A stretch of 64,000 bases of DNA from an uncultured Pelagimonas sp. (GCA_947499735.1 CANMPP010000001.1:62001-126000), one strand, 5' to 3'. Positions 8,442 through 18,607 are shown, counted from the stretch's first letter. Numbers and translations are program-made. Notes: generated by a model from the letters alone, not told the origin.

Positions 8442-8896
8442 GGGAAATTCCTCGTATTTACGGATTAGTTCACAGATGTTGTTCGGTCGAATTCTTGCCG
8501 CATGATGCGATCAGTCTTTTGTTTTTTATCGTCTAGCGCTTTGATCTTTTTGTTCATTCTAGTGAATTGAGCGTTGACTATTTTATTTGCATTTTTTTAT
8601 TCCACCGTTTGAAATTAGGCGGATATTTTTTGAATGGTATCGTGAATTTACTTAGTTAATACTTACAAAACTTGTCATGTATATATCAGAATTCGTAAGT
8701 TATCTAAACGCCCTTTCTTGGTTTTAGACCTCGAGTCGGCGATTTTCTGCTATTTTGGTTAAAATGATGGGGTATTATTGCGCATAATTATATTGTTCTG
8801 CGTTTTTTGATTGGAAAAATTCAGAATTTAAATGCGACTATTATTTTCTTGAGTTATTCCTAAATTTCCCAAATTTAATTTGATCACATCAGGGTA
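8442..8896 (+). other. AT-rich gene-free stretch; possible small RNA locus
   Basis: I find no plausible protein gene in these 455 bases, which are much more AT-rich than the flanks. A rightward TTGACT box lies at 8574-8579 with a poor -10 candidate (TATTCC) about 17 bases on. An imperfect ATTC-N4-GAAT element lies at 8556-8567. A strong plus-strand terminator closes the stretch at 8897-8928 although no plus-strand gene precedes it, so a non-coding transcript divergent from the ArsR gene is possible. This is inference. Confidence 0.35.
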
Positions 8897-8928
8897 TTGA
8901 AATCGCCTGTTGAGCGATTTCAATTTTT
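8897..8928 (+). terminator. Strong intrinsic terminator on the plus strand
   Basis: TTGAAATCGC (8897-8906) pairs perfectly with GCGATTTCAA (8914-8923) around a seven-base loop, followed by TTTTTCT. Polarity is plus: the minus strand has no T-run after the stem, so it is not a good terminator for truB, which is transcribed leftward and ends at 8951. Confidence 0.75.
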
Positions 8929-8950
8929 CTCTCAATGTCATTCAGCCAAT

Positions 8951-9859
8951 TTATTGGTTGAAGACACGCGTCGGATGTAATTCTCCGGCGCGGAAAACGC
9001 CTACGGCAATTGCCTGACCTTCATGTGCTGCCCAAGCTTCGTCGCCGTATTCGACGTCGTTTGATGGCAAAACCATGCCTGGATTGCCATTTCGTATGCG
9101 TGCGGCAGCTTCTGCACTGCATGCAAGCATCGGTAAATCGTCTAGGCCTGTCTCCAGCGGAAGTATCCGGGCATCTAAATCCGGCGTTTTTGCTGCGGCT
9201 TCGATTTGCTCTAAAGTGACACCATTTTCTGCCTGAAAGGGGCCAGACCAAATGCGACGCAAATGTGATACATGGGCTTTACAACCCAGCGCTTCACCAA
9301 GGTCACGTGCGATTGAGCGAACATATCCACCTTTACCGCAGGTCATTTCCAATTCAACATGGTCGGCGTCGGGGCGGTCGGTCAAAATCAATTCTTCAAC
9401 CCATAGCGGGCGGGCGGCCAGTTCCATTTCTTCGCCGTCCCGTGCGCGTTTATACGCGCGCTCACCGTCGATTTTCACGGCAGAGAATTGCGGAGGCACT
9501 TGTTGGATGTCGCCGATGAATTGGCCCAAAGCGTCTTTTATGGCTTCATCTGAGGGGCGTAGATCCGTTTCGGCAATAATTTCGCCCTCAGCATCATCGG
9601 TATTCGTAGCCTGTCCCAGACGTACGACGAACCGATAGGCTTTCAACGCGTCGGTGATATAGGGTACCGTTTTGGTTGCTTCACCAAGGGCGATCGCCAA
9701 GACGCCAGTCGCCTCGGGGTCTAGAGTGCCCGCGTGACCTGCCTTTTTGGCATCCAGTGCCCAGCGAACCTTATTGACCACGGCGGCGGAACTCATACCG
9801 GCAGGTTTATCTACTACCAGCCAACCAGAAATATCGCGACCTTTGCGTTTACGTCCCAT
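8951..9859 (-). CDS. truB: tRNA pseudouridine(55) synthase
   Basis: TruB converts U55 of the tRNA T-loop to pseudouridine. The 302-residue product has the family length and motifs: [15 protein letters not shown] near residue 18, the catalytic Asp47 in AGTLDP, and [12 protein letters not shown] in the second half. In many bacteria truB lies between rbfA and rpsO; here it stands next to metG on the same strand, 83 bases downstream of it, so the usual infB-rbfA context is missing from this window. Confidence 0.95.
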   Translation of the reverse strand: MGRKRKGRDISGWLVVDKPAGMSSAAVVNKVRWALDAKKAGHAGTLDPEATGVLAIALGEATKTVPYITDALKAYRFVVRLGQATNTDDAEGEIIAETDLRPSDEAIKDALGQFIGDIQQVPPQFSAVKIDGERAYKRARDGEEMELAARPLWVEELILTDRPDADHVELEMTCGKGGYVRSIARDLGEALGCKAHVSHLRRIWSGPFQAENGVTLEQIEAAAKTPDLDARILPLETGLDDLPMLACSAEAAARIRNGNPGMVLPSNDVEYGDEAWAAHEGQAIAVGVFRAGELHPTRVFNQ

Positions 9860-9942
9860 GTCTGCCCTCTTTTCGGTAAGGGGCGCGACCTAACAGGGCC
9901 GTCTTGCCCTGTCAATCGCCTGCAACGCAGCAAAAAGCCGGA

Positions 9943-11652
9943 TTAGGATTGGCCAGCAAACTGCTCTTGCCACTCTTCACGCTCTGCGTCTGTAATTTTG
10001 CGGAAGGTCACGTCAGGCACGTCGAACGCATGCCCTTCAGGCATCGTCGCCAGAGCTGCTGCAATATCCGTTGGCCAAGTGTCGTCCTCGGAACGCATGG
10101 ATTTCAGCAAATCGGCGCTGGCATCTGGGATGAAGGGCGCAGAGATGATCGCATAGAGACGGATCATATTCAGCGCCAAACGGATTTGCATTGCAGCCTG
10201 CTCTGGATCTGTCTTGAATGTCGACCACGGAGCGACCTCTTGCAGGTATTCATTGCCCAAAACCCACAGAGCACGCAGAGCTGCGGCAGCTTTGCGCACT
10301 TCAATGGCCTCCATATGCCCTTCATATTCTTTGAGGCCAGCAGTCAGATCCGCAATCAGCTGCGTCTCACGTTCGCCTTGAACGCCACCCTCTGGCACCG
10401 CTTCAGAAAATTTGGAGCGGCAGAATTTCGTGACGCGTGAAGCAAAATTGCCCAGAACGTCTGCCAGATCCTTATTCACGGACCCTTGGAAGTTTTCCCA
10501 TGTGAATTCACTGTCTGAACTTTCTGGTGCATGGCTGAGCAGCCACCAGCGCCAGTAATCCGCTGGTAGAATGTCCAACGCCTGATTCATAAACACACCG
10601 CGTCCACGCGAGGTCGAGAATTGGCCACCATCATAGTTCAGGTAATTGAACGATTTGATGTAATCGACCAGTTTCCATGGTTCTTCTGATCCCAGAATGG
10701 TCGATGGGAAAGACAGTGTATGGAAGGGTACGTTATCTTTGCCCATGAACTGGGTATAGGTCACGTCATCTGCGCCTTTATCGGTGCGCCACCAGCGTTC
10801 CCAATCATTCCCTTTGCCCGCCTCAACCCATTCTTGCGAACAGGCGATATATTCGATGGGCGCATCAAACCAGACATAGAACACTTTCCCTTCCATGCCG
10901 GGCCATGCGTCGTCACCCTTTTGTACGGCAACGCCCCAATCCAGATCCCGGGTGATACCGCGATCTTGCAATCCGTCGCCATCATGCAACCATTTCTTGG
11001 CAATGGATGTCGTCAGAACCGGCCAATCAGACTTGGAATCGATCCATGCGTCCAACTTGTCCTTCATCGCGGATTGGCGCAGGAACAGGTGCTTTGTGGC
11101 CCGCATTTCTAGTTCGGTTGATCCGGAAATGGTGGAACGTGGATCAATCAGATCCACCGGATCCAATAGTTTACCACAATCATCGCATTGATCGCCACGC
11201 GCGTCATGATAGCCGCAATTCGGGCACGTGCCTTCAATATAGCGATCCGGTAGGTAACGCCCATCAACGGGCGAATACATCATGTTTTCTTCAACTTCGG
11301 TGATCAGGCCGCGTTCAGCCAATACACCTGCGAAATGCTGGGTCAGCTTGTGATTTTGCGGGCTGGATGAACGGCCGTAGTGATCAAAGCTCAGACGGAA
11401 ACCATCGGCCAGTTTTGACTGAACCTCATGCATTTCTGCGCAATAGTCCTGCACCGACTGTCCGGCCTTGGCTGCCGCGATTTCGGCGGGTGTGCCGTGC
11501 TCGTCTGTCGCGCAGAGAAACAACACTTCGTGACCACGCGCGCGCATGTACCGAGCAAAGAGATCCGCAGGTAACTGCGAACCAATCAGATTGCCCAGAT
11601 GTTTGACCCCATTGATATAGGGGAGCGCAGATGTGATCAGATGACGTGCCAT
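9943..11652 (-). CDS. metG: Methionine-tRNA ligase
   Basis: Class I aminoacyl-tRNA synthetase charging tRNA-Met in the cytoplasm. The 569-residue protein shows the HIGH-type signature HLGN at residues 18-21, a zinc knuckle with four cysteines ([18 protein letters not shown]), and a KMSKS region in the variant form FSTSRGRG typical of the branch without lysine at that site. The C-terminal dimerisation domain of longer MetRS forms is absent. I used the ATG at 11652 because the family begins [15 protein letters not shown]; a frame extension to 11712 adds 20 unrelated residues. Confidence 0.95.
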   Translation of the reverse strand: MARHLITSALPYINGVKHLGNLIGSQLPADLFARYMRARGHEVLFLCATDEHGTPAEIAAAKAGQSVQDYCAEMHEVQSKLADGFRLSFDHYGRSSSPQNHKLTQHFAGVLAERGLITEVEENMMYSPVDGRYLPDRYIEGTCPNCGYHDARGDQCDDCGKLLDPVDLIDPRSTISGSTELEMRATKHLFLRQSAMKDKLDAWIDSKSDWPVLTTSIAKKWLHDGDGLQDRGITRDLDWGVAVQKGDDAWPGMEGKVFYVWFDAPIEYIACSQEWVEAGKGNDWERWWRTDKGADDVTYTQFMGKDNVPFHTLSFPSTILGSEEPWKLVDYIKSFNYLNYDGGQFSTSRGRGVFMNQALDILPADYWRWWLLSHAPESSDSEFTWENFQGSVNKDLADVLGNFASRVTKFCRSKFSEAVPEGGVQGERETQLIADLTAGLKEYEGHMEAIEVRKAAAALRALWVLGNEYLQEVAPWSTFKTDPEQAAMQIRLALNMIRLYAIISAPFIPDASADLLKSMRSEDDTWPTDIAAALATMPEGHAFDVPDVTFRKITDAEREEWQEQFAGQS

Positions 11653-11727
11653 TTCGAGTCCCGAAGTTAGGTATTGCGGCGCAGGATTAGTGCATCCTTG
11701 GGTCTGTATCAATCATCTCTTGAAACT

Positions 11728-11928
11728 TTAGATCTGTTCCCAGGGTTTACCATTGTCTTTCCACGCATTTTTGAGGAGCTCGATCTGACGAGCATCCTCA
11801 CGCGCGCGGTACTCTGCCTCGTGCTCAAACGATGAGACCTGCAATGTGGTCCTCGCATAACACAGCGCTGAGTCTGGTAGGGTATGGTCGCCGCAGGATA
11901 CAGACGTATTGTTGTAAGGCGTGAGCAA
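11728..11928 (-). CDS. Small hypothetical protein upstream of metG
   Basis: A 66-codon frame opens at a TTG (complement 11928) and ends 75 bases before the metG start. The C-terminal half is charged and protein-like, with a predicted helix from about residue 34 and the end KNAWKDNGKPWEQI. There is no in-frame ATG and no clear ribosome binding site, so the start is uncertain and a shorter form from an internal TTG is possible. I do not recognise the family. It may be a real small gene of the metG transcript or chance. Confidence 0.35.
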   Translation of the reverse strand: MLTPYNNTSVSCGDHTLPDSALCYARTTLQVSSFEHEAEYRAREDARQIELLKNAWKDNGKPWEQI

Positions 11929-12032
11929 ACAGCATTAAAGACGTTGTCTCTTTCAATGTTTCTTTCGCGCTTGCACCTTTTGGCAGTCCTGCGCATTTTG
12001 GGGCCAAGATCCAATGGAATTGATGAAGAGAT

Positions 12033-12773
12033 ATGCGCGCTTTTGCAGCCTTGATAATTGCCTGCCTGACCTCGGTGGTTCCCTTGCAGGCCGAGGAGCT
12101 TACAGTTTTTGCAGCGGCGTCCATGCAGGATGCGTTAAACGAGGCTGGACATGTCTGGGCAGCGACACAAGGACATGAGGTACGGGTCGCAGCGGCAGGT
12201 AGTGCTGTTTTGGCCCGGCAAATCGCCCAAGGGGCACCTGCTGACATCTACATTTCGGCCAGTCCTATCTGGATGGATTGGTTGGACCAGCAAGGGCAAA
12301 TTCAACCCGAAACAAGACGCGATGTGGCTGGCAACGCGTTGGTGCTGATTGGTGCTGATCCTTATGCAAATCTGGACGAGGCGTTCGCAGCGTTGAAATA
12401 CAACCGGTTGGCTGTTGCGCTGACCGAGGCCGTGCCGGCAGGGATCTACGCACGTGAGGCGCTGATGGCTATGGGGCGCTGGGAGGCGGTCAAAATGCAG
12501 TTGGCGGAAACCGAGCATGTGCGCGCTGCTCTGGCCTTGGTGGCTTTGGGGGAGGCACCGCTAGGCATCGTGTATCTATCCGATGCGCTCAGCGAAGCGC
12601 GTGTGCATGTTCTGCATACCTTTGCCGAGGCAACCCATAGCCCGATCCGTTACCCCGCCGCTGTTGTAAGCGGCACAAAGGCAGCTCAAGCCGCCGATGA
12701 TTTCTTATGCTGGCTGGCAGGTGCGGAAGGTCAGGCCATTTTAGCCCGCCACGGATTTGGGGCCGCACTATGA
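12033..12773 (+). CDS. modA: Molybdate ABC transporter, periplasmic binding protein
   Basis: The 246-residue product begins with a signal peptide (hydrophobic core about residues 4-19, cleavage after PLQA), followed by the ModA opening strand LTVFAAASMQDALNEA, in which the serine helps bind the oxyanion. Later blocks VAAAGSAVLARQIAQGAPADIYISAS and the PAGIYAREAL region also fit ModA. It captures molybdate in the periplasm for the ModB-ModC importer encoded directly downstream; its stop overlaps the modB start as ATGA. I see no ModE gene or recognisable ModE box. Confidence 0.95.
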   Translation: MRAFAALIIACLTSVVPLQAEELTVFAAASMQDALNEAGHVWAATQGHEVRVAAAGSAVLARQIAQGAPADIYISASPIWMDWLDQQGQIQPETRRDVAGNALVLIGADPYANLDEAFAALKYNRLAVALTEAVPAGIYAREALMAMGRWEAVKMQLAETEHVRAALALVALGEAPLGIVYLSDALSEARVHVLHTFAEATHSPIRYPAAVVSGTKAAQAADDFLCWLAGAEGQAILARHGFGAAL

Positions 12774-13468
12774 GCTGGCTAGGCCCAGCGGAATGGCAGG
12801 CTTTGGGCCTTTCCCTGAAAGTCGCGTTTGTGGCTACGTTGCTCTTTATGCCTTTGGCTGTGATCTGTGCCTATGCTCTGGCGCGGTGCCGTTTTTGGGG
12901 CAGGGGGCTATTGAACGCCTTGGTGCACCTGCCTCTGGTTTTGCCACCGGTTGTGACGGGCTATGTGCTGTTGTTGATATTCGGTCGCACAGCGCCACTT
13001 GGTGGCTTTCTGGAAAAGGCGGTTGGGCTGGTTTTGGCCTTTGATTGGAAAGGCGCGGTTTTGGCAGCGGGTATTATGGGGTTTCCTTTGATGGTGCGCG
13101 CAGTTCGCTTGTCTTTGGAAAATGTTGATCCGAAATTGGAAGAAGCCGCCAAGGTTCTGGGCGCAACCCGCCTTCAGGTATGGTACCGCGTCACATGGCC
13201 GATGATTTTGCCGGGCTTTGTGGCTGGTGCAGTTCTGGGTTTTGCAAAAGCGCTGGGTGAATTTGGCGCAACAATTACATTTGTAGCTAATATTCCGGGT
13301 CACACCCGCACGGTTCCCTCGGCGATTCACGCCTTTTTGCAGCTGCCCGGCGGTGAAGGGCCTGCCTTAAAGCTGGCGCTGTGCTCTCTTGGCGTCGCGC
13401 TGAGCGCTGTCGCCTTGTCGGAATATCTTGTGCAACGTAGCGCGGGGTCTGATGATGCTCCACGTTGA
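12770..13468 (+). CDS. modB: Molybdate ABC transporter, permease
   Basis: A 232-residue inner-membrane permease with about five transmembrane helices and the EAA loop EEAAKVLGATRLQVWYRVTW, which contacts the ATPase. The start at 12770 overlaps the modA stop (ATGA), which implies translational coupling; the open frame extends upstream to 12707 inside modA, but those residues are unrelated. It forms the translocation channel with ModC. Confidence 0.95.
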   Translation: MSWLGPAEWQALGLSLKVAFVATLLFMPLAVICAYALARCRFWGRGLLNALVHLPLVLPPVVTGYVLLLIFGRTAPLGGFLEKAVGLVLAFDWKGAVLAAGIMGFPLMVRAVRLSLENVDPKLEEAAKVLGATRLQVWYRVTWPMILPGFVAGAVLGFAKALGEFGATITFVANIPGHTRTVPSAIHAFLQLPGGEGPALKLALCSLGVALSAVALSEYLVQRSAGSDDAPR

Positions 13469-14525
13469 CATCAAGCATAACCTTGGCGCGTTGACGTTGG
13501 ATATGCGGTTTAACGCGGGTCCCGGTGTCACCGCATTTTACGGTCCTTCCGGCACGGGAAAGACATCTCTTTTGCGGGCCATAGCTGGGTTGCAGAAACC
13601 AGATTCTGGCGAGATTGGGTTTCAGGATGAGGTGTTGTTTGGGCCGCGTCACAATGTGCCGTCACAGAAGCGGAACTTTGGCTACGTCTTTCAGGATGCG
13701 CGCCTCTTTCCGCATCTGAATGTTCGTCAAAATTTGACATTTGCACCCGATCTGGCAGGGCAAGCGGCCCCGGATTTAGATCGGATTGTTGATCTGTTGG
13801 GCCTAGAGCACTTGCTGTCGCGCAAACCTAAGGCTCTGTCGGGCGGAGAGGCGCAGCGCGTTGCGATCGGGCGGGCATTGCTGTCCAAACCGCGCCTTCT
13901 GCTGATGGATGAACCGCTGTCAGCCTTGGATCCCGCCCGTCGAAATGACATCCTGCCTTATCTGGAGCGGCTGAAATCTGAGGGTCTTCCGATTCTATAT
14001 GTCAGTCACAACATGGCCGAGGTCGCACGGCTGGCTGATCACATCGTGCTGATGGACGATGGTCGGATCACCCATGCGGGCCCCGTTGATGATATATTGT
14101 CTGATCCTGCTTTGACCCGTCAGATCGGTGTACGTCAAACCGGCGCGATTTTGCGGGCAAAAGTTTCGGATCAGCCGGGTAATGGTTTGACTGGTATACG
14201 TTTTTCAGGAGGCCAGTTGTGGCTGCCCGTGGTCGATGCCGCACCGGGCACGCCGCTGCGGCTGCGTATTCTGGCGCAGGATGTGATGATTTCTGTCCAC
14301 GAACCCACAGGTCTAAGCGCACAAAATGTGCTGCCTATGGAGGTGACGCAAATCCATCGCGGGGAGGGACCCGCCATTGTTGTTCAAATGCGCAGTGGTC
14401 AGGATCATCTTTTGTCGCGCATCACACAGAATTCTGCGCAACGTCTTGGAATCGAGCCTGGCAAAAAAGTGTGGGCAGTCATCAAATCTCTGGCAATTGC
14501 GCCATCGGATGTTGGACGTGGTTAG
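13455..14525 (+). CDS. modC: Molybdate ABC transporter, ATP-binding protein
   Basis: The 356-residue ATPase powers molybdate import. Walker A is GPSGTGKT, the signature is LSGGEAQRVAIGRALL, Walker B is LLLMDEPLSALD, and the last 100 residues form a molybdate-binding TOBE domain, as in long ModC proteins that sense intracellular oxyanion. It overlaps the end of modB by 14 bases. ATG codons at 13452 and 13455 are both possible; GGGG at 13444-13447 gives better spacing to the second. A bidirectional terminator follows at 14571. Confidence 0.95.
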   Translation: MLHVDIKHNLGALTLDMRFNAGPGVTAFYGPSGTGKTSLLRAIAGLQKPDSGEIGFQDEVLFGPRHNVPSQKRNFGYVFQDARLFPHLNVRQNLTFAPDLAGQAAPDLDRIVDLLGLEHLLSRKPKALSGGEAQRVAIGRALLSKPRLLLMDEPLSALDPARRNDILPYLERLKSEGLPILYVSHNMAEVARLADHIVLMDDGRITHAGPVDDILSDPALTRQIGVRQTGAILRAKVSDQPGNGLTGIRFSGGQLWLPVVDAAPGTPLRLRILAQDVMISVHEPTGLSAQNVLPMEVTQIHRGEGPAIVVQMRSGQDHLLSRITQNSAQRLGIEPGKKVWAVIKSLAIAPSDVGRG

Positions 14526-14570
14526 GCCAAGCTGCGCCGCAGAGATGACAGGCCAATGCTAAAATGCAAA

Positions 14571-14593
14571 AAACCACCCGAGCGGGTGGTTTT
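14571..14593. terminator. Bidirectional terminator between modC and rpmJ
   Basis: AAACCACCC (14571-14579) pairs with GGGTGGTTT (14584-14592) around GAGC. The plus strand continues with one more T (four in all), and the minus strand has six T in a row (complement of the A-run at 14568-14573). It can stop both modC and rpmJ, and is stronger for rpmJ. Confidence 0.8.
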
Positions 14594-14638
14594 CAACAAT
14601 CACATAAGTGACGCGTTTCGGAGTTTCCCCCGAGGATC

Positions 14639-14764
14639 TTAGCCCTGACGTGCTTTAAAGCGACGCTGGGTCTTGTTGATCACATATACACGACCCTTAC
14701 GGCGCACAATGCGGCAGTCACGGTGACGCTTCTTAAGCGAGCGGAGGGAGTTTGCGACTTTCAT
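14639..14764 (-). CDS. rpmJ: 50S ribosomal protein bL36, zinc-free form
   Basis: A 41-residue basic protein that starts [14 protein letters not shown] and ends KARQG, as bL36 does. Only one cysteine (residue 17) remains, so the zinc ribbon of the C+ form is not formed; this is the C- type normal in many alphaproteobacteria. It stabilises the peptidyl transferase region of the 50S subunit. AAGGAG lies ten bases in front of the ATG at complement 14764. The gene is monocistronic, closed by the hairpin at 14571-14593. Confidence 0.95.
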   Translation of the reverse strand: MKVANSLRSLKKRHRDCRIVRRKGRVYVINKTQRRFKARQG

Positions 14765-14886
14765 TAGTCTGCTCCTTGATCTGCGGCGCTCGCGCGCCAT
14801 TTGACTTGCGTTTTGCCCCTGCCATTTGCGTCTTGGAGGTATGTCTTGTTAGACAGCTTTCCAAAGCATGGCCGAAGCGGCGAATA

Positions 14887-14961
14887 TGGTGGGCGGTACA
14901 AGGATCGAACTTGTGACCCCTTCGATGTCAACGAAGTGCTCTACCGCTGAGCTAACCGCCC
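14887..14961 (-). tRNA. tRNA-Val (GAC anticodon)
   Basis: Read on the minus strand the acceptor stem GGGCGGT pairs with ACCGCCC, the anticodon arm is CTTCG-TTGACAT-CGAAG with GAC in the loop, and the T-loop carries GTTCGATCC. The CCA end is encoded at 14887-14889 as its complement. Confidence 0.97.
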
Positions 14962-15107
14962 GTTTACCCTTGCTTAACCCCGCCCCGCAAATAAATGGGG
15001 CGCGGAACTCCGCGCCGGTGGAGCGCTCTATAAAAGGAGTCGCGTCAAGGATCAAGGGCTTTTGCAATCTTTATATTTCGGTCTATGTTGTGTCTGAAGG
15101 AGCGCAA

Positions 15108-15971
15108 ATGTCACCAATTGCTTACGACCTACACATGCCAGATAAGATAACGTCATGTGTTGTCTTTGCCTCCCCTCATAGTGGACGGTGTTATTCTCCG
15201 GAATTTTTGCGCAAATCTGTGCTGGACCCTGCTGCGATTCGATCATCCGAAGACGCTTTCGTGGATCAACTATATCGCGCAGCGCCTCGCTATGGTTCCC
15301 CTTTTATCACAGCACGCGCGCCAAGGGCCTTTGTGGATCTCAATCGTTCCGCCGATGAATTGGACCCAGCCCTGATTGATGACATGCGTGGTGGTGGGCA
15401 TTCCCCGCGCGTGGCCAGTGGTTTGGGGGTGGTCCCCCGTGTGGTCGCGAATGGCCGCTGCATTTACAATGGCAAATTGACATTCGCAGAAGTCGAACAG
15501 CGCCTCTACGATCATTGGTATCCATATCACAACCGGTTGCAGACCTTGCTGGATGAATCGCGTGCAATTTTCGGACGGGCGATTCTGATTGATTGCCATT
15601 CCATGCCGCGTGAGGCGGTGATGGGGCATTTGAAATCGTCTCGCAAACGTCCTGATATTGTTCTGGGTGACAGGTTTGGCAGTTCGGCGGCGGCCGGTCT
15701 GGTGGATCAGATCGATGCGGCATTTCAGTCAGAAGGTTTTAGAACGGCGCGCAATACCCCATTTGCAGGTGCCTTCATCACCCAGCACTACGGTCGCCCT
15801 CAAAAAGGGCAGAGCGCTGTGCAGATTGAAATTGACCGGTCTCTTTACATGGATGAAGCGCGCCTTAAGCCAAATGCAGATTTCGAAACGGTGCAAGCGC
15901 GCCTTAGCAGCGTTGCTGCACAGATTGCGCGATTGGGTCGCCCAGACGCCATGCCTTTGGCGGCTGAATAG
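15108..15971 (+). CDS. N-formylglutamate amidohydrolase family protein
   Basis: A 287-residue zinc hydrolase of the FGase family, which in the histidine pathway releases glutamate from N-formylglutamate. Visible family blocks are FASPHSGRCYSPEF (metal-binding His), SEDAFVDQLY, DLNRSADELDP, the LIDCHSMP block with its Asp/His, and the C-terminal VQIEIDRSLYMDE. The ATG at 15108 has AGGAG upstream; the open frame reaches back to 14868 across tRNA-Val and cannot be coding there. No hut genes are near, so the natural substrate may be another N-acylated amino acid. It converges on lpxK with a four-base gap. Confidence 0.9.
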   Translation: MSPIAYDLHMPDKITSCVVFASPHSGRCYSPEFLRKSVLDPAAIRSSEDAFVDQLYRAAPRYGSPFITARAPRAFVDLNRSADELDPALIDDMRGGGHSPRVASGLGVVPRVVANGRCIYNGKLTFAEVEQRLYDHWYPYHNRLQTLLDESRAIFGRAILIDCHSMPREAVMGHLKSSRKRPDIVLGDRFGSSAAAGLVDQIDAAFQSEGFRTARNTPFAGAFITQHYGRPQKGQSAVQIEIDRSLYMDEARLKPNADFETVQARLSSVAAQIARLGRPDAMPLAAE

Positions 15972-15975
15972 TTCA

Positions 15976-16977
15976 CTAGACGGGCAATAGATCGCGTATC
16001 TTGTTTTCCAAAAGAGATATGTCGTTGATCTGCAATCTGACGGGCAGTGTCAGAACTTGTTGCTGAAATGATCGCGGCAGTCGGACAGCGTCCTTTTCCG
16101 TCGTCACCAGCTGCGCATTCATTTGCCTTGCGTCCTTTTCCAGCCGTGTAAGCAACGACGGGGCAAGCGTTTGGTGATCGCTAAGGGGAACCCGATGACG
16201 AATATCCGCGCCAAGGTTTTCGAGCGTGGCAAAGAATTTTTCGGGATGCCCAATGCCTGCAAACGCCAAACACGGTAGGCCTTGCCACTCCATTCCAGTT
16301 TGAAGCGGTAATAGTTCGGCAGATAAATGCGGAATTGATTGCGGTATATGGGTCGACCAGCTGGATTGAAAATGGGCTTGCGCCTCTTTTGGCCCAATGG
16401 AGATCAACACATCAGCCCGTGCCAGCCCCGCCGCGACGGGTTCACGCAATGGCCCAGCGGGCAGGCACAGCCCATTGCCAAACCCTTTGCCTGCATCAAC
16501 GCAAATGATGGATAGGTCTTTTGCCAGGCTTGGATTTTGAAACCCGTCATCCAATAGAATGACATCTGCGCCCGCATCAATCGCCGCGCGTGCTCCGTCT
16601 GCGCGATCTTTGGCCACCCAGGTGGCGCAAAAGGCAGATAGCAAAAGGGGTTCGTCGCCCACCTGTTCGGTCAAATGTGCGCGTGGATCAACTTGAACAG
16701 GGCCAGTCAAAGAACCGCCATACCCGCGCGAAACGATATGCGGGGTGACGCCCATGTCATTCAAAAGCTGCGCCATCGCTATAGTGGTTGGCGTCTTTCC
16801 TGTGCCGCCCGCATTGATGTTACCAATGCAAATCACAGGTACATTCGGCTGAAATTTGGCTGGTTTCGCGACGCGTTTTGCTGTTGCAAATGCCGTGACT
16901 GCAGATAGTGGCGCCAAGAGGCGGGCCTTCCAATTCCGGTTGTCCGGATGTGTGTCCCAGAAGTCAGGCGCGCGCAT
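15976..16977 (-). CDS. lpxK: Tetraacyldisaccharide 4'-kinase
   Basis: LpxK phosphorylates the 4' position of the lipid A disaccharide at the inner membrane. The 333-residue product has the expected membrane-near N-terminus (APDFWDTH), the P-loop GGTGKT at residues 57-62, the SRGYGG block, and LDDGFQN containing the catalytic Asp. The chosen ATG at 16977 overlaps the end of waaA by 14 bases, so the two are coupled. An in-frame extension to 17061 lies inside waaA. Confidence 0.95.
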   Translation of the reverse strand: MRAPDFWDTHPDNRNWKARLLAPLSAVTAFATAKRVAKPAKFQPNVPVICIGNINAGGTGKTPTTIAMAQLLNDMGVTPHIVSRGYGGSLTGPVQVDPRAHLTEQVGDEPLLLSAFCATWVAKDRADGARAAIDAGADVILLDDGFQNPSLAKDLSIICVDAGKGFGNGLCLPAGPLREPVAAGLARADVLISIGPKEAQAHFQSSWSTHIPQSIPHLSAELLPLQTGMEWQGLPCLAFAGIGHPEKFFATLENLGADIRHRVPLSDHQTLAPSLLTRLEKDARQMNAQLVTTEKDAVRLPRSFQQQVLTLPVRLQINDISLLENKIRDLLPV

Positions 16978-18214
16978 CAGTTTGCTCTTTGTGGTTGTCC
17001 AGAATATCGGAAATATCTTTGCACAAATGATCGACCAGTCCAGCACCTTCCGTGACGACATCCCAGCCGGCCAATGCCATTGCGGCGCTGCGGTCTGGTG
17101 AAATCAAATCTGTCAGCGCTGCGCTAAGATCTTGGGGGGTGGTCACACAACGCGCGGCCAAATGTTCCGACAGTCGGGTATAGGCGCGTGTATTTTCTTT
17201 GACATGAGGGCCGTGCAAAATTGCAGTCCCAAGGGCCGCGGCGTCCAATGGCGACCTATCTGAAATGTCTTCTGTAAATGTACCCCCAAGAAACGCCAGT
17301 GGCGCAATGCGATACCAAAGACCCAAATCGTCTGGTCCTTCTGTGATCAGAACCGAGGTCGTATCATCGGGTTCATCGCCCATATCCCAATCGCAGCAGC
17401 GTAAACCCGCATCGTCAATTTGGGCGCGAATGATAGGGTGTTGATCGTAATCTGAAGGGACAATGATCAAAAGCAGACGGTGCGCGCGTTTTGCAATGGC
17501 ACGATGGGCGTCCAAAATAGCCCGGGTTTCAGATCCGTGCAGACCCGCAGCCAACCAAATAGGGCGCCCTGCAAGATACGAGGCCACATCATCACGCCCT
17601 CCAGCGGGGGCATGAGGCGGACGTGCCGCAGGTAGCAGGCGGCCTGACTGGCGTAACTTATCAGACGGTAGGCCTAGGCGGCGCAAGCGGCGTGTCGCAC
17701 CTGCGTCACGGGTATGTAGCGTGGTAAACAGTGATAAAACGGCGGCTGTGGGGTCTGGCAACCAGCGAGGCCCGGGTTTGGTAAAAGGCTGATCTTCTGC
17801 ATCTACATAAATCAAGCACGTGCCGCTGTTGTAGAGCGCGGACAACATAGCGGGACGCAGGTTGCGGCCTGTGACTATGCCGACGCTTGGTCGCCATAGC
17901 TGTGCAAAGCTTTCAGCAGGGCGATGTGCTTCTGGCGGAAGGTCGACATGTTGTGCGCTGGGGAAATGTGGCACGGTCCCACTTGCAATGACCTTTGTCT
18001 CTGGTCGTATTTGGCTCAACCGTTTGCACAGATCTTCTAGGGCGCGACCAGTCTCTAGGTCATCTGCATGAACCCATAACAAATCTGTCTTGCTATCAGT
18101 TTGAGGCGGGGCAATGCACGGCAATCCGTCAGGATGAGTACCCTGCGTCGATGACCGGTAGGATGTTCCACGCCCCCGGTAATAGGCGAGATAGGCCTGA
18201 AGACTTAAGCCCAT
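16964..18214 (-). CDS. waaA: 3-deoxy-D-manno-octulosonic acid (Kdo) transferase
   Basis: WaaA adds Kdo to lipid A precursors. The 416-residue product has the GT30 plan: a short N-terminal membrane helix ([14 protein letters not shown]), an N-terminal Rossmann domain, then the nucleotide-sugar domain with the sections [31 protein letters not shown] and PLAFLGGTF, and a final block [15 protein letters not shown] picked the ATG at 18214 because AGGGA precedes it and the family begins near there; an ATG at 18235 is an alternative. It overlaps lpxK, so the pair makes lipid A-Kdo. Confidence 0.9.
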   Translation of the reverse strand: MGLSLQAYLAYYRGRGTSYRSSTQGTHPDGLPCIAPPQTDSKTDLLWVHADDLETGRALEDLCKRLSQIRPETKVIASGTVPHFPSAQHVDLPPEAHRPAESFAQLWRPSVGIVTGRNLRPAMLSALYNSGTCLIYVDAEDQPFTKPGPRWLPDPTAAVLSLFTTLHTRDAGATRRLRRLGLPSDKLRQSGRLLPAARPPHAPAGGRDDVASYLAGRPIWLAAGLHGSETRAILDAHRAIAKRAHRLLLIIVPSDYDQHPIIRAQIDDAGLRCCDWDMGDEPDDTTSVLITEGPDDLGLWYRIAPLAFLGGTFTEDISDRSPLDAAALGTAILHGPHVKENTRAYTRLSEHLAARCVTTPQDLSAALTDLISPDRSAAMALAGWDVVTEGAGLVDHLCKDISDILDNHKEQTDARA

Positions 18215-18261
18215 TCGGGTATCCCTATCGTTCATGGCATACCCGACGGATGTCGCAAATT

Positions 18262-18492
18262 TTACGCGCCTGCGTCCGCGTCTGGCGCATCGTCGCGCAG
18301 GCGGGACAAGTCGGCAATGAAATAGCGCATATGTGCATTGTCCACCGTCTTTTGCGCATGAGCTTTCCACGCATTATAGGCATCTTCATATGTGCCGAAC
18401 AATCCGACTAAATCAATGTCTTCAATGTTTTTGAAAACGGTTTTGGTTGGATCGGTCAGCTCTCCGCCGAACACAAGATGCAGCCGTTGCAT
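18262..18492 (-). CDS. DUF4170 domain protein
   Basis: A 76-residue soluble protein covering the whole DUF4170 domain: LHLVFGGELTDPTKTVFKNIEDIDLVGLFGTYEDAYNAWKAHAQKTVDNAHMRYFIADL contains all the family blocks. No function is known. In Rhodobacterales it usually sits upstream of waaA, as here, with about 47 bases between, so it may belong to the lipid A transcript. Confidence 0.9.
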   Translation of the reverse strand: MQRLHLVFGGELTDPTKTVFKNIEDIDLVGLFGTYEDAYNAWKAHAQKTVDNAHMRYFIADLSRLRDDAPDADAGA

Positions 18493-18607
18493 GATTAGGA
18501 CACCTTCCTATTATAGTCAGGCCCAACCTAGAGCCTGTTTCGGCAGGGTTCAAGAAAACAGTGCCTGCGTCCTTATCAGCAGATTAAAGCTGCCAGAAAG
18601 ATCCTGT

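Noticed and set aside
9252-9638. 128-codon plus-strand frame opposite truB
   Set aside because: It lies entirely within a clear truB gene and its product is Arg/Ser/Pro-rich without family motifs.
11709-12014. 101-codon minus-strand frame between metG and modA
   Set aside because: The product is an Arg/Ser/Thr-rich composition without any recognisable pattern, typical of a shadow frame; the overlapping 66-codon frame looks more like protein.
12707-12769. N-terminal extension of modB inside modA
   Set aside because: The residues are unrelated to ModB, and the ATG at 12770 gives the standard ATGA overlap with modA.
14868-15107. N-terminal extension of the N-formylglutamate amidohydrolase frame
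   Set aside because: It runs across tRNA-Val (14887-14961) and shows no family likeness; the ATG at 15108 has a good ribosome binding site.
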